A stretch of DNA of 64,000 nucleotides from Takakia lepidozioides (Eukaryota; Streptophyta; Takakiopsida; Takakiales; Takakiaceae). Under the pieces are notes generated by a model. The model had not been told where the DNA came from. It saw nothing but the letters and a program-made list of their open reading frames with translations, and made no database searches. Each line of letters begins with the position of its first letter. The stretch's first letter is position 1. The stretch covers positions 6,946,001-7,010,000 of the forward strand of contig CM060732.1 of the NCBI GenBank assembly GCA_030704615.1, read 5' to 3'. A program made the translations under genes and the position numbers. This document shows, in pieces, positions 44,296-54,010 of the stretch.

Positions 44296-44980
44296 ATGAC
44301 TGGAAAAATGGCGCCGAATTTCCGATTTTGGTGCCAGTCAGATCTGGGACTTAGCCATTTTCGGCCCCGAAATGGAAAAATGGCGCCATTTTTCCAGTTC
44401 AGGGCCCCGAAAATGGCTAAGTCCCTAGGGTGGCTAGAACCGCAACTGGAAATTCGGCACCATTTTTCCAGTTCCGGGCCCAGTCAGATCTGGGACTTAG
44501 CCATTTTCGGCCCCGAAATGGAAAAATGGCGCCATTTTTCCAGTTCAAGGCCCCGAAAGTGGCTAAGTCCCTAGGGTGGCTGGAACCGCAACCGGAAATT
44601 CGGCGCCATTTTTCCAGTTCCACGCCCTGTCAGATCTGGGACTTAGCCATTTTTGGCCCCGAACTGGAAAAATGGCGCCATTTTTCCAGTTCGGGGCCAA
44701 AAATGGCTAAGTCCCTAGGGTGGCTGGCAGCAAAATCAGAAATTCGGCGCCATTTTTCCAGTTCCGGGCCCAGTCAGATCTGGGACTTAGCCATTTTCAG
44801 CCCCGAAATGGAAAAATGGTGTTATTTTTCTAGTTCAGGGCCCGAAAATGGCTAAGTCCCTAGGGTGGCTGGAACCGCAACCGGAAATTCGGCGCCATTT
44901 TTCTAGTTCCGTGCCCAGTCAGTTCTGGGACTTGGCCATTTTCGGGCCCAACCTAGGAAAATGGTGCCGAAAATGGTTTA
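44296..44980 (+). repeat. Second block of the 146-bp palindrome array
   Basis: Same unit and orientation as 40,680-41,425 (TGGCTAAGTCCCTAGGGTGG and both inverted ATGGCGCC/TTCGGCGCC halves), about five units. It ends where the C-terminal exon region begins, again in an intron position. Confidence 0.92.
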
Positions 44981-45262
44981 CGAGTGAGTGGTCGCATTGT
45001 AAGTTGCCTCCTGATTTTGTGAGGCACCTCCCCTCGCTCTTTTATTTCATTGAAAGACCGTTTCTGCTTCTGCTGGTATTGACATTCTTCAAGTGGATTT
45101 GTTCTTACTGTAGGATGCCCAGTACTGTAGGAGGGACATCTACACCGCAGTTCATGGGCAGGAGGAACGTGCATTTTTTTGCCAGAGGGGGATTTCATGC
45201 CTAGTCCAGAAAGGGACTACATCCTTCCTACTTATGTTGCTCGGCTTGCTTCGGTGTCCATT
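44975..45262 (+). repeat. Right arm of the ~285-bp inverted repeat (partner 37,435-37,722)
   Basis: Plus-strand copy of the 3' part of the family-2 gene. GTTTACGA is followed by GTGAGT (donor); the intron ends TTCTTACTGTAG (about 45,113); then the exon MPST...FMGRRNVHFFARG. In this copy one extra G near 45,190 shifts the frame into TAG; the left copy has no such insertion. Confidence 0.88.
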
Positions 45263-45574
45263 AGGAGGTGTTCCGAACCTAGTCGTGTACAGCAGATTTT
45301 AGACGAGGCAAGCCTCAAGAAAATGAAGATGAGGGAGGAGGCAGCAGCTATTAGAGCCCGTCAGGCTCGTAGATTTGTCTTGGATTCAGTTGAGGAAAGT
45401 GGGGGAGAAGATGCAGAAGATTCCCAGGAGGTGAGGTGGACAGTCCCCCAAGAGGACGGGATTTTTGAGAGGCATAGTGGAACTGATGCATCACAGAGCT
45501 CGGAGGATGAGGGGGATGAGGGGGATGAGGAAGAAGGTGGGGCAAGTTCCTCGGAGGGTGTAGGAGAGTAGTGC
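45114..45574 (+). pseudogene. C-terminal exon of the family-2 ParB-methyltransferase gene
   Basis: After MPSTVGGTSTPQFMGRRNV the frame is shifted by one G, then continues DFMPSPERDYILPTYVARLA (from 45,195). A Lys/Glu/Arg helix follows (VQQILDEASLKKMKMREEA, RARQARRFVLDS), then an acidic Glu/Asp/Ser tail (SEDEGDEGDEEEGG), with the stop at about 45,571. The first part is also present, unshifted, in the inverted block (37,435-37,600), which supports this as the true C-terminus of the fusion protein. Confidence 0.7.
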
Positions 45575-45788
45575 CCATTCCGGCTATGACAGTTAGAACA
45601 CACTTGTATAGACGTGGCTTGCCACAAAATTTGCAATAAAATGTTGCATTTCAAGTCCACTGGTGCCACATTCCAACTTCACATGACCCTGTTTTCGTGC
45701 CTCCTAACCCTATTTCCGTGGACACACAATGGTCTACTCATGCTTTTTTTTTTCCGCTCATGCTCATGCCGCTCATGAAATAGCAGCC
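45575..45788 (+). terminator. 3' end with poly(A) signal and CTCATG terminus
   Basis: AATAAA at 45,635-45,640 follows the stop by about 65 bp. The sequence then ends GCTCATGCTCATGCCGCTCATGAAATAG (given here only as a motif type: repeated CTCATG then AAATAG, to 45,783) and CAGCCCC. This is the same terminus found at the 3' end of the MULE genes. Confidence 0.7.
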
Positions 45789-46312
45789 CCATCCATTAGG
45801 AGGTCTTCCGAACCTAGTCGTGTACAACAGATTGTAGACGAGGCAAGCCTCAAGAAAATGAAGATGAGGGAGGAGGCAGCAGATATTAGAGCCCGTCGGG
45901 CTCGTAGATTTATCTTGGATTCTGCTAAGGAAAGTGGGGGAGAAGAGGCAGAAGATTCCCAGGAGGTGAGGTGGACAGCCCCCCAAGGAGAGGACGGAAT
46001 TTTTGAGAGACATAGTGCAACCGATGCATCACAGAGCTCGGAGGATGGGGGGGATGAGGGGGATGAGGAAGAAGGAGGGCCAAGTTCCTCGGAAGGTGTA
46101 TGAGAGTAGTTCCCATTCCTGCTATGTCAGTTAGGACACACTTGTATAGACGTGGCTTGCCACAAAATTTGCAATAAAATGTTGCATTTCATTGCTATGA
46201 CAAGTCCACATGACCCTATTTCCGTGCCTCCTAACCCTATTTCCGTGGACACACAATGGCCCGCTCATGTTTTTTTTTTTCGTTCATGCTCATGCCGCTC
46301 ATGAAATAGCAG
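45789..46312 (+). repeat. Tandem second copy of the C-terminal exon and terminus
   Basis: Repeats 45,262-45,788 with about 95% identity: SEPSRVQQIVDEASLKKMKM, acidic tail, stop at about 46,103, AATAAA at 46,173-46,178, CTCATG...AAATAG ending at 46,309 and CAGCCCC. Right after it gypsy ORF3 begins in mid-codon, so this is the outer boundary of the element. Confidence 0.85.
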
Positions 46313-46689
46313 CCCCCCAGCAAGTTGTACAATTTAAACTTCCAGACATGGTAGGACCACATTGTATGCCACACAGGATTCCACTTAAAGTTCGGCCGTT
46401 AAAACACCTAAGGGGGGACGAGGATTCTGATACTACTGTTTCTTCCGAGGACTCTTTTGACATGGCAGAGGATTCTGCACTTCAGATGGCAGAGAAGAAA
46501 CGACGGGGATCTTCTATGCCTGAGAGGTTACCTCGTTATCAGCCAAAGGAAGGTCAGACATTTCTAGGTAGTGCTCAATCATCTCCATCAGCCAGTGACA
46601 TGACTCGGGCTCGCACACAGAGTCCTTCACGAGACTCTCACCGTCAGAAGGGTGCTCGCTCACAAAGGTTTGCTAATCCCAAACAGTAA
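46313..46689 (+). pseudogene. C-terminal part of gypsy ORF3
   Basis: Starts abruptly at QQVVQFKLPDMVGPHCMP, matching 10,330 onward, and runs open through DEDSDTTVSSEDSFDMAEDS and the Ser/Arg-rich tail to FANPKQ-stop at 46,689. It gives the uninterrupted form of the tail that is split by an LTR at 10,431-10,872. Confidence 0.75.
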
Positions 46690-47436
46690 ACCGTGAGGAC
46701 ACGGCTTTTTGAGAGGGGGAGGGGTAAATGTTAGAGGGCTGCTTGGGACTTAGACGCTTTTATGGGTTCTGTGGGGTACCCTTAATTTTTGCGCAGACTG
46801 AGACCAACATGAGTCTTAGGGATGGCAGGAGCAGGCTTTAGGGAGCTTCGCACAGCCAGTCACAGCCCGCCATAGCTTGACACAGCCCGCCACAGCTTCG
46901 CACAGCCCAACACAGCTTCGCACAGCCAGTCACAGCCTGACACAACTTCACACAGCCTGACACAGCTTTACACAGCCAGTCACAGCTCGGCACATCTTGA
47001 CACAGCCTGTCACAGTACATAGGGAACAGTTATCATTGACAGGGAACGACTGTGAGGGAACGACATCTGCAGAGGGAACGTGTTACTTCAAGGATGATGG
47101 TTAGTTAGTTAGGTGGTTAGAATAGCTTGCGGGTAGATAAGGAGAGCGGCAACGGGAAGGGGATCACTCTGGAGGAGGGCGACTTGTTCAGGAGAGGAAG
47201 AAACGTAACGGAGAGCAGGAAACAGTGTAGAGGAGATGATGACTTGAATGAGGCTTAGTTCATGCAAGCTGTAGAATTATACTGTAGGGCAAATTAGAGT
47301 CACCATGGCATTGACCTGATACCTGATAAATCATAATCTGATACTTATTCGATACAATCACACTGTGTAGAGAGACATGGGTGAAGCTGTGGAATGAATG
47401 CATGATTAACTGGAACTTAGTAGATACTAGCGGAGA
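46690..47436 (+). mobile_element. Gypsy 3' untranslated sequence and 3' LTR (truncated)
   Basis: Leads with AAACCGTGAGGACACGGC. The LTR probably starts at 46,770 (TGTGGGGTACCC). A CACAGCC-type array of about 10-bp units lies at 46,853-47,015, then AGGGAACGACTGTGAGGG, CTGTAGAATTATAC and GATACCTGATAAATC as in the other LTR copies. It stops near 47,436 before the TCGACA end, where family-3 MULE sequence begins. Confidence 0.65.
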
Positions 47437-48800
47437 CTGTTCACAACGCCTGGATGCAGCAATCTACCAAAGTAGGATGTGACTTGTATGTGGTCACTGC
47501 TGACGACATGGTGGTGCGGGCACTTACACAACAAACCAGGTACCGCAATTTTCTGATGGGACGGGGCGGAGGCAAGGGCCTTGATACAACTTTGTTGATG
47601 CTAAGGGCTGCGAGTAGGTCCGGAGACCCCTCGAAGATGGCCAGAGCTCTGAATAGATGCACTGAAGGCTCCCCTTAGCAATCCAGGCTCCCCCATTTGG
47701 AAGGCGAGAAAAGATTTGGATCATGCAAAAGGAAATTGCATGATCATGCAGGGTCGGATGGAAATTCCCATCGGCCGGACAGGGTCAATTTCTCTGTACC
47801 AAGGGTGTCTCCAGTGCAGACTAAGTCGTGTGCCCGCCCCTTCCCAGGTGGGTCCTCCTCCAGTGGAGCAGGTGCAGATCATGCAAGCACAACAGCAAGA
47901 ATCCCATTGGAGGAGGTGGTGGCCATGGTGCATGAATCTGATTGCATTGATAGTGAGTGGCATATAGAACGCACCCCACCAGGATCTAGAGTGGCTTGCA
48001 TGGCAATTCGGACCCCCTCTTTCAAGAAATGCAAATAAAAAATATACAAAGGCTCCAGGGGGACTCCAGCTCCAACATTCACAGGGTTGTTCCGACCTTA
48101 TCATAGTGGGGAGTCAAAGGACCACAAGTTCTGGTTCTGCCCAGACGATATGGCACGATGCGTCAAGGGAACAATTCGTCCTTCGGTGATAATGAAGCCC
48201 CCTCCCCCCGCAATTTGGCCTGTCAAACTTGGGACGTCGTTGTCATCAACCGAGATAAGCATGCTGGAGGAGGGAGGGTTCTGTCTTGCATGGTCCCGGG
48301 TGGTGCCCTCATGCACTGTCGGCACAGATGTGCCACATGCTCTGGCAATGCCTCCACCCGGTGCCGACTCCCACCCAACAAAAAGAGATGGAAAAACAGT
48401 GCGTCGTGTTGCTTCGGGTGCAGATCACGAATGCAAGATGGAATAGGCTAGAATTTTGCAGGCTCGGGTGACTCGTATCACCGAAGTCCCTGCCCCGGGG
48501 TATGGACGGATTTACACAGTGCTGTCTATTGGCTCAATTCTTCATGGCAAAGAATATCAGGTTACCGTGGGGAATTTCCCTACGTGCACTTGTCCGGATT
48601 TTGTAATGATGCGTGAGGGCGCTCTCGGCATGAGAGGGAAGTGGGTCCCCTGCAAGCATCAATATTACATATACCTTGTAATTATGTGTTGCGACGGCAA
48701 GAGAGACCAATTCATTCACCAAGCCACACTAGGCTACGGAGAAGTCATCACCCTTCTGCAGCGGGACACCTCACGTAGGGCTCCGCCAAATTCTCTTTGA
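47437..48800 (+). pseudogene. Third MULE family: C-terminal half with SWIM finger
   Basis: Recognisable from the post-intron exon onward: DLYVVTADDMVVRALTQQTR (47,475) matches the VTATTEDIDRAIMQQATYYK segment of family 1, then RAASRSGDPSKMARALN. After shifts, WFCPDDMARCVKGTIRPSV (48,130) and the SWIM finger CTC (48,585-48,593) ... PCKH (48,648-48,659), ending at about 48,800. At least three frame breaks. The DDE core is absent. Sequence similarity to the other two families is low, so it is a separate lineage. Confidence 0.75.
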
Positions 48801-49158
48801 ACACATACGACCCATGCCCGCTTCCCATGCTGGTTTCCAGGTTACCGTGTGAAGTCTTTGCATTTAGGACAAACACATACATTTCGTTCACGGAACCAGG
48901 ACAAATGCACATGCCATTCATTGTAAGCGTCTATCTGTGAGTTGAAATAAAGTGTGTCAATCATTCTGAGCTCAAATCTGCCATATTTTCATATTCCTCT
49001 TTTTGTGCAGGCATTGCAGACATGGTGCATGGTGGCCCCCTTTGTTTTGTCCACGGTAATAGGCCCTCTTCCTGCAATCCTCGCCTATAGGACTCGCTTC
49101 TCCAGCAGATTTGTGCCGCTCATGCTTTGCAGCTACAATGTGAGCTTAGCTCCCAGGC
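48801..49158 (+). other. 3' flank of family-3 MULE
   Basis: AATAAA at 48,946-48,951 could be its poly(A) signal. No CTCATG terminal module is seen. The rest, to 49,158, is unassigned. Confidence 0.4.
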
Positions 49159-50772
49159 TCACGGGGCTGGGCTCACGCCGTAGCTACGCTGTTTGGGAAA
49201 ATGTAGGTTGCGTGTATAGCAAAGTTGGTTGGGTTCAATGGCAGCTAATGGTGTTACCCCCCTGGGGAGTTGTAGAAGGGGGTGTTGTTGGTCAGGTGAC
49301 CTTTGCTGTGTGAGAATGAGGATAGTGGTGGAGGAGGGGGAGGAGTGGGCGGCAAAGCGCGCCCATTGAAGAGCCTCATGTGTGAGGGGCCCGGGTGGCG
49401 GGTGGGCAAGGCCATTGCCCGACCAGGTATGTTGGGTTGCGGAGCCTAGGGCTCCAAATACACAGTCGCGAGGGTGCAGGCTGTCATAGGAATCGAGCTC
49501 AATGGGACACATGAGTGGACTTGAGTAATAGGAGTGGGTAATCTGAAATGAGGTAATGAGAAACTTGAGGATGTTTGAGGGGATGGTGCTATGTATATAG
49601 GCTTGAGCTAGTTTGTCGAGGGTGTGGGGTTTTTTGGGAGGGGTGTCGCTTAGATATCTGTCAACAAGCCAACAGACTTCAGTGGCAAAGTCTTGCCTTG
49701 AGGGTTGTAGCTGGCTAGTGTGAGTGAGGGAGGCAGTATATCTGTCCCAGAGCCAGGCAATCCTTACATGAGAGATAGACCCGACAAAGCGACCATTGAC
49801 TGTGTAAATATTGGATATTGTACGGCTGGGGCATATGATGGGGAAGACTTGGTTAATATCTTTGTCTAGGTTACATTCAGTGATTGTTATATGAATATTT
49901 GGGGCGACTAATGGGTTGCGAATGTATCGGGCGTCCATCGGTTGGGATTGGGAGATATGGTGTTTGTGGGTGTGTGCCAAGTATTGGGTGTTAGTTGATT
50001 TATGGAATTTGGTGAGGAGGGTACGGTTGTGAGCAGGGTCACAGTCTTCATGGTTCCCGAAGAGGTCTTCTTCTATTTGCCAAGTGTTGTCTTCTACTAG
50101 GAAACCTGCCCATTTACATAGGTAGTATGTATCGACACACGTGGCGTCAAGGGAGGTTTGTGTTTTGATGCCTAGGATAGCCTCAATAACGAAGGCCTCG
50201 GGATGGTCAGGGTTGACTAAGTATGGGTTAGGTGGGAGGGAGGTGGGAGTTAGGGAGTTAGGGGGAGTAAATTGACAATAATTAGTTACGGGATTGGGAA
50301 GGAGAGAAGGGGGAGGAGAGAGGGGGATGCCTGGAGGAGGATCTACATGTGTGTTGTGTGAGGCTCTGAGTTGTTGGAGTATTGAGATAGCTGGCGTTGT
50401 TCTGAATTCTGGGAGGAGATCTTGCTGGTTATGTGGGAAGAGTGAGCATGAGAGGTCGCACTCAAGGGTACATGAGGCAGTCGGGTGACAGAATAGGGAG
50501 CGGAGGTGTAGCAGATATCTACGTGTCTTGATAGTGGCACGGGAGTGTTTCAGGGTAAATTGACTTGGGGTTAAGAATCGAGCACCAGTGGCTGTGGTGA
50601 GTTGGGTGAGGGTAGATATATGCCGAGCTTTGAAGTAGGCAAGAATGAGTTTTTTTTTACGCGGGTGCAAGGCTTCAAACTGTGAGGAAAAAGGGCTACG
50701 ATGCCAAGCACGTTCAAGTGGTGATATAGTGTTGGGGTATCCCGGTAAGTCAGTTTGTATGCTAATCTTCAT
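49159..50772 (-). CDS. LINE C-terminal region: chromodomain plus PCIF1-like methyltransferase domain
   Basis: 537-codon frame on the minus strand, downstream of the reverse transcriptase. Residues about 193-240 are chromodomain-like (AFVIEAILGIK, YYLCKWAGFLVEDNTWQIEE), a fold that reads methylated histone tails. Residues about 355-500 resemble the PCIF1/phage Dam-like adenine-methyltransferase family: FATEVCWLVDRYL, HSYYSSPLMCP, DCVFGALG, HTWSGNGLAHPPPG, then ILILTQQ. The catalytic NPPF/NPPY motif is replaced by HPPP (49,393-49,404), so catalysis is doubtful. Pro/His/Thr-rich linkers match the C/A-rich strand. The start is uncertain; it is probably the continuation of the reverse-transcriptase ORF after a frameshift. 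Confidence 0.55.
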   Translation of the reverse strand: MKISIQTDLPGYPNTISPLERAWHRSPFSSQFEALHPRKKKLILAYFKARHISTLTQLTTATGARFLTPSQFTLKHSRATIKTRRYLLHLRSLFCHPTASCTLECDLSCSLFPHNQQDLLPEFRTTPAISILQQLRASHNTHVDPPPGIPLSPPPSLLPNPVTNYCQFTPPNSLTPTSLPPNPYLVNPDHPEAFVIEAILGIKTQTSLDATCVDTYYLCKWAGFLVEDNTWQIEEDLFGNHEDCDPAHNRTLLTKFHKSTNTQYLAHTHKHHISQSQPMDARYIRNPLVAPNIHITITECNLDKDINQVFPIICPSRTISNIYTVNGRFVGSISHVRIAWLWDRYTASLTHTSQLQPSRQDFATEVCWLVDRYLSDTPPKKPHTLDKLAQAYIHSTIPSNILKFLITSFQITHSYYSSPLMCPIELDSYDSLHPRDCVFGALGSATQHTWSGNGLAHPPPGPLTHEALQWARFAAHSSPSSTTILILTQQRSPDQQHPLLQLPRGVTPLAAIEPNQLCYTRNLHFPKQRSYGVSPAP

Positions 50773-51950
50773 TTGTCGAAGGGTAAACAGTGTGCGGGCG
50801 GTGGGGGAGTGGAGGCAAGACTGGGGTGGAGGGTGGGGAGGGAATATAGTCCATTATATTTAACAGCCAGGTGTTTAAGAAGTCCTCTAAAAATGAGCCC
50901 TAGGCGGCCGGGGTCGTTGAGGGCTTCTTGAAGTTGCGAGCCAAGGGTGCGGCATATGAGATAATTAAGGGGCTAGATCCTATTCCATAGCTGTCTTGTG
51001 GGAGCTGAGTGAGAGCGTTCGGAGTACTAGTGGGTAGGCCACAAATACGTTTGGTGAGTCTGATAATATTTTTGTCAAGTTGTTTGATGTCTGGTAGTGA
51101 GAATGGGGCCGCGTGGAAGGCGTATTGGACTTGTGGTTTGAGGACTGTTTGTATGATAGCTAGTTTGGGGCGGATGGAGACCGGGGATTTGAGAAGGGCC
51201 AGGCTTTTGTTGGTTAATTTAGAGAGTGTTGTGGCTTTCTGTATATGCCATTTGAGGGAGGGGATCCACTAGCTGGATGCCCAAATAAGTGTAGGGTTCG
51301 TCCGGGCCCAAGAATGGGAAGGGTTTTTGTTGGTAATGTATGTGAAGTTTGCAATGGGAGGCTATCGTGGATTCTGTGAACTTACTGTGGTGTGTGGTTG
51401 CGGTGACCGCACATTTGTGAAGGCTTAGCTCCATACCAGACCACTGGTTGAAGCGAGATAATCTGTCAACCTGACGATTGAGATGTTGGGGCTTGTGTGC
51501 AAGAATGGCAAGGTCGTCGGCATACGCAGCCGGATATTTCATTAGAAGAGGTTTTGTATTGGTATCCTAGGTTACCGCGAGCCAACCATCTTAGTAGGGG
51601 TTCAAGAAAAATGATGATAGGTAGGGGCTCAGTGTGTCACCTTGGATGGTGCCATGTAGTATGGGAATAGGAGGGGTAGAACCGTAGTAGGAACCGGAGT
51701 ATTCTGTGGTGCTGGCTTTGTGGGCTCTTTTAGGGTGTTCATGTAATAGTTTGCCAAAGGAGGCAATGAATTTTTTGTGATTGGCAGTGGCTTTTTGTTT
51801 TGTAATAATATAGGCAGTTTTTTTTGCATCCCGACCGATCTTGGAGACGGATGCGGTCCATTGGGGAAGAGACGTTGAGTCCTCAGGTGGGGGCATAAGT
51901 GATTGGCATACAATTAAGGTGTTTAAACAGGTTATGCGGCGGTCAGGTCT
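50773..51950 (-). pseudogene. LINE reverse transcriptase (internally deleted, frameshifted)
   Basis: From 51,896: a pre-domain segment (ATANHKKFIASFGKLLHEH), then directly HGTIQGDTLSPYL (motif B, about 51,640), EPLLRWLARGN in a shifted frame, and AYADDLAIL with the YADD active site at 51,513-51,524; later YTYLGIQL (about 51,270). The usual fingers and first palm motifs, including the first catalytic Asp, are missing between the pre-domain and motif B, leaving about 150 codons too few. From 51,218 to 50,773 the thumb region has no long frame. Dead as a polymerase. Confidence 0.8.
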
Positions 51951-53138
51951 CTAGTTGTTATATGACGGGGACGAAGAGGGGGGTATAACGGCGAGAGCTC
52001 GTCGTATGGTATGGTAGATGTCAAGGTAGGAGGTCCATTCTTGTTTCTGCGTCCTGGTGAGGTAGCCTCGTTTTGCTTTGAGCGAGTGGTTTGGGGAAGA
52101 TCTGGGGGGGGCTGAGCATGTGGCTAGGACACTTTTAGTCATTTCTAGTACCGTAGAGGTAAGTGTGATTTCGGCTTCGGCCCAGGCGGCCTCAGGGGAT
52201 AAAAGTATATTAGTGTCGGAGAGTGTATGGGAGAATTTGTGTATGAAGGTAGAGGAGGCTGAGTGAAAATGGCTCTCAAACACCTTGATGTTGCATTGGG
52301 GAATGGGTGAGAGAATTCTGGGTTGAGGGGGCGGGGTATGTACATCGGGAATGGGACGACATGGTATAAGGGATGGGGGGAGGGAAATAGACACCGGGTA
52401 ATGGTCTGAGTTGCATAGACTATTGATATGAACGTGGCTTTGAAGGTATGTTGGGATTACATTACCTGTTCTGAGGTAGAAGCCATCAAGTAGGCTTAAA
52501 GAGGAGTAGCGAAGACCCCCCTGTCTGGAATAGTGATAGTCGGCAGGGATATATTTAAGTTTTAGGAGTTGGGTGAATGTAGCCCATTCGTGATCCACAG
52601 AGGAGGGGGGTTTGTGGGTTCCGTTATATGGGTGACCCAACAATGCGATATCTCTGTTAAAGTTGCCAGCTAGGATGACGTGGTGGTGTGGGTAATCTGG
52701 ATGATAAACTGTGTGGGAGATAGTGTGTAGTATGTCAGGTATGAGGGGGAGGTCGTCTGTATGAGAAGGCATATATAAGTGTATGGGAGTGATGGGGCAC
52801 AGTGCCGGTGGGTGTAGCTGGATTATTTGAAGGTGGGATCGGATGGGGATAGGGACGGTTATCTTGGTAGTAGTGTTGGGAGAGTGGTGTGTACGAAGGA
52901 TACCAAGTGCCACGCCGCCCCTAGTGGGTTTGTATGGTGCGGAGCGACGCAAGAGACATTGCTGGGCAATTAAGGGGTTACCATATAGGAGGTGGTAGTC
53001 GGGTAGTAGATTATTTATATAAGAGCTGCTGGTATTGTTGGTGTGCAGCTTGGTTTCTTGCAAGTGGAAAATATGTGGTTGTGATGTGTTGGAGAAAAGG
53101 TGGAGCAAACTTTGTATGCTGGTAGTCAGGGAGCCCAC
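51951..53138 (-). CDS. LINE apurinic-type endonuclease domain
   Basis: 395-codon frame of the exonuclease-endonuclease-phosphatase fold that nicks the target DNA for priming. Motifs: FHLQETKL (residue about 25, catalytic Glu), AGNFNRD at about 52,651-52,673 (the usual GDFN, with Asp changed to Asn), and NSDHYPVSISL (52,395-52,415, catalytic Asp-His). A Pro-rich tail follows. The GDFN change may weaken catalysis. Ends at TAA just before the reverse-transcriptase part, which in an intact LINE would be in frame. Confidence 0.85.
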   Translation of the reverse strand: MGSLTTSIQSLLHLFSNTSQPHIFHLQETKLHTNNTSSSYINNLLPDYHLLYGNPLIAQQCLLRRSAPYKPTRGGVALGILRTHHSPNTTTKITVPIPIRSHLQIIQLHPPALCPITPIHLYMPSHTDDLPLIPDILHTISHTVYHPDYPHHHVILAGNFNRDIALLGHPYNGTHKPPSSVDHEWATFTQLLKLKYIPADYHYSRQGGLRYSSLSLLDGFYLRTGNVIPTYLQSHVHINSLCNSDHYPVSISLPPSLIPCRPIPDVHTPPPQPRILSPIPQCNIKVFESHFHSASSTFIHKFSHTLSDTNILLSPEAAWAEAEITLTSTVLEMTKSVLATCSAPPRSSPNHSLKAKRGYLTRTQKQEWTSYLDIYHTIRRALAVIPPSSSPSYNN

Positions 53139-54010
53139 GTTCCATGAAGTGATATTAAGTGCCTTGGAGCAAGCCTCGGGGGTGGTGGGAGTGTGGCTGG
53201 GCGGGGGGGGGGGGCAGGTGAGGGTTCCTCGGTATGGGATCTAACAGTTGGGGGATCATAGCCGGGTATCGGGGTAACTGCATTAAGTGTGGCGGCCAGG
53301 ATATCCGTGGAGAGGAAGGGGAATTTGTTAATGAGCTGGTGGTCTTGGTCGGGTGTGGTGACCGTTGCTAGGTGGTCCCCTAGGATATTATGTACAACCC
53401 CGGTTTGAGAGTCTAAAAGTTTGAGGGAGTTATGGATCTCGGATAAGCAGTGGGGGGGGGGGGGGGGGGCAATAGCTCTTTTAATTGACGTAGGAGGGAT
53501 CGGATTTGGGAGATTGAAAGATATCCATTACATGTCTCTGGGAGAGGGGAGATGATGACGACAAGGGAGAAAAAGAGCTGTGATGCGGTAAAAGTTTTGA
53601 GTTTGCAGAGGGCTTTAGTAAGTGCTGGGTAGCAGTTGGAGGGTAGCCCAAAAGTTACAATGTGGTGTGTGGGTGTATATTCGGAGTTTTGACAATTTGG
53701 GAAGAAAGGTGTGAAGTGGTCTAGAATGTGACGGTAGCTACGTACGAGTGAGATGGTGTTCGGCTGAAAGTATAGGGCATATATGTCTTGTGCATCCGTG
53801 GATAGGTTGCTGATAATTTCATTAATAGTGACCGGTCCTGGGTTCGGGTGAATATCACCACACCGTAATAGGATTAGGTTGAGGCACGTATTTATATATG
53901 CATTATTAAGAGCAGGGGGGTGGTGGTAGTAATGTTTACATTTTGCTGGGTGTAGGTGATATCGACCATATGGGCCACGAATGAGGGGATTAGATTGGCG
54001 GCCTATATGA
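53139..54010 (-). pseudogene. LINE 5' ORF with 2A-like motif
   Basis: Translating the minus strand gives HYYHHPPALNNAY, then NLILLRCGDIHPNPGP, with GDIHPNPGP at 53,834-53,860. It goes on VTINEIISNLSTDAQDIYAL and SLVRSYRHILDHFTPFF, TFGLPSNCYPALTKALCKL. GDxxxNPGP is the core of 2A ribosome-skipping peptides, and GD-I-H-P-NPGP forms are common in LINE ORFs. Two G-runs (about 53,452-53,469 and 53,203-53,214; poly-C on the coding strand) break the frame before the endonuclease. Confidence 0.65.

Noticed and set aside
40680-44980. GGCGCC palindromes as amplified E2F-type sites
   Set aside because: The E2F consensus needs TTT followed by (C/G)(C/G)CGC; the cores here read ATGGCGCC, TTCGGCGCC or TGCGGCGCC and do not fit cleanly.
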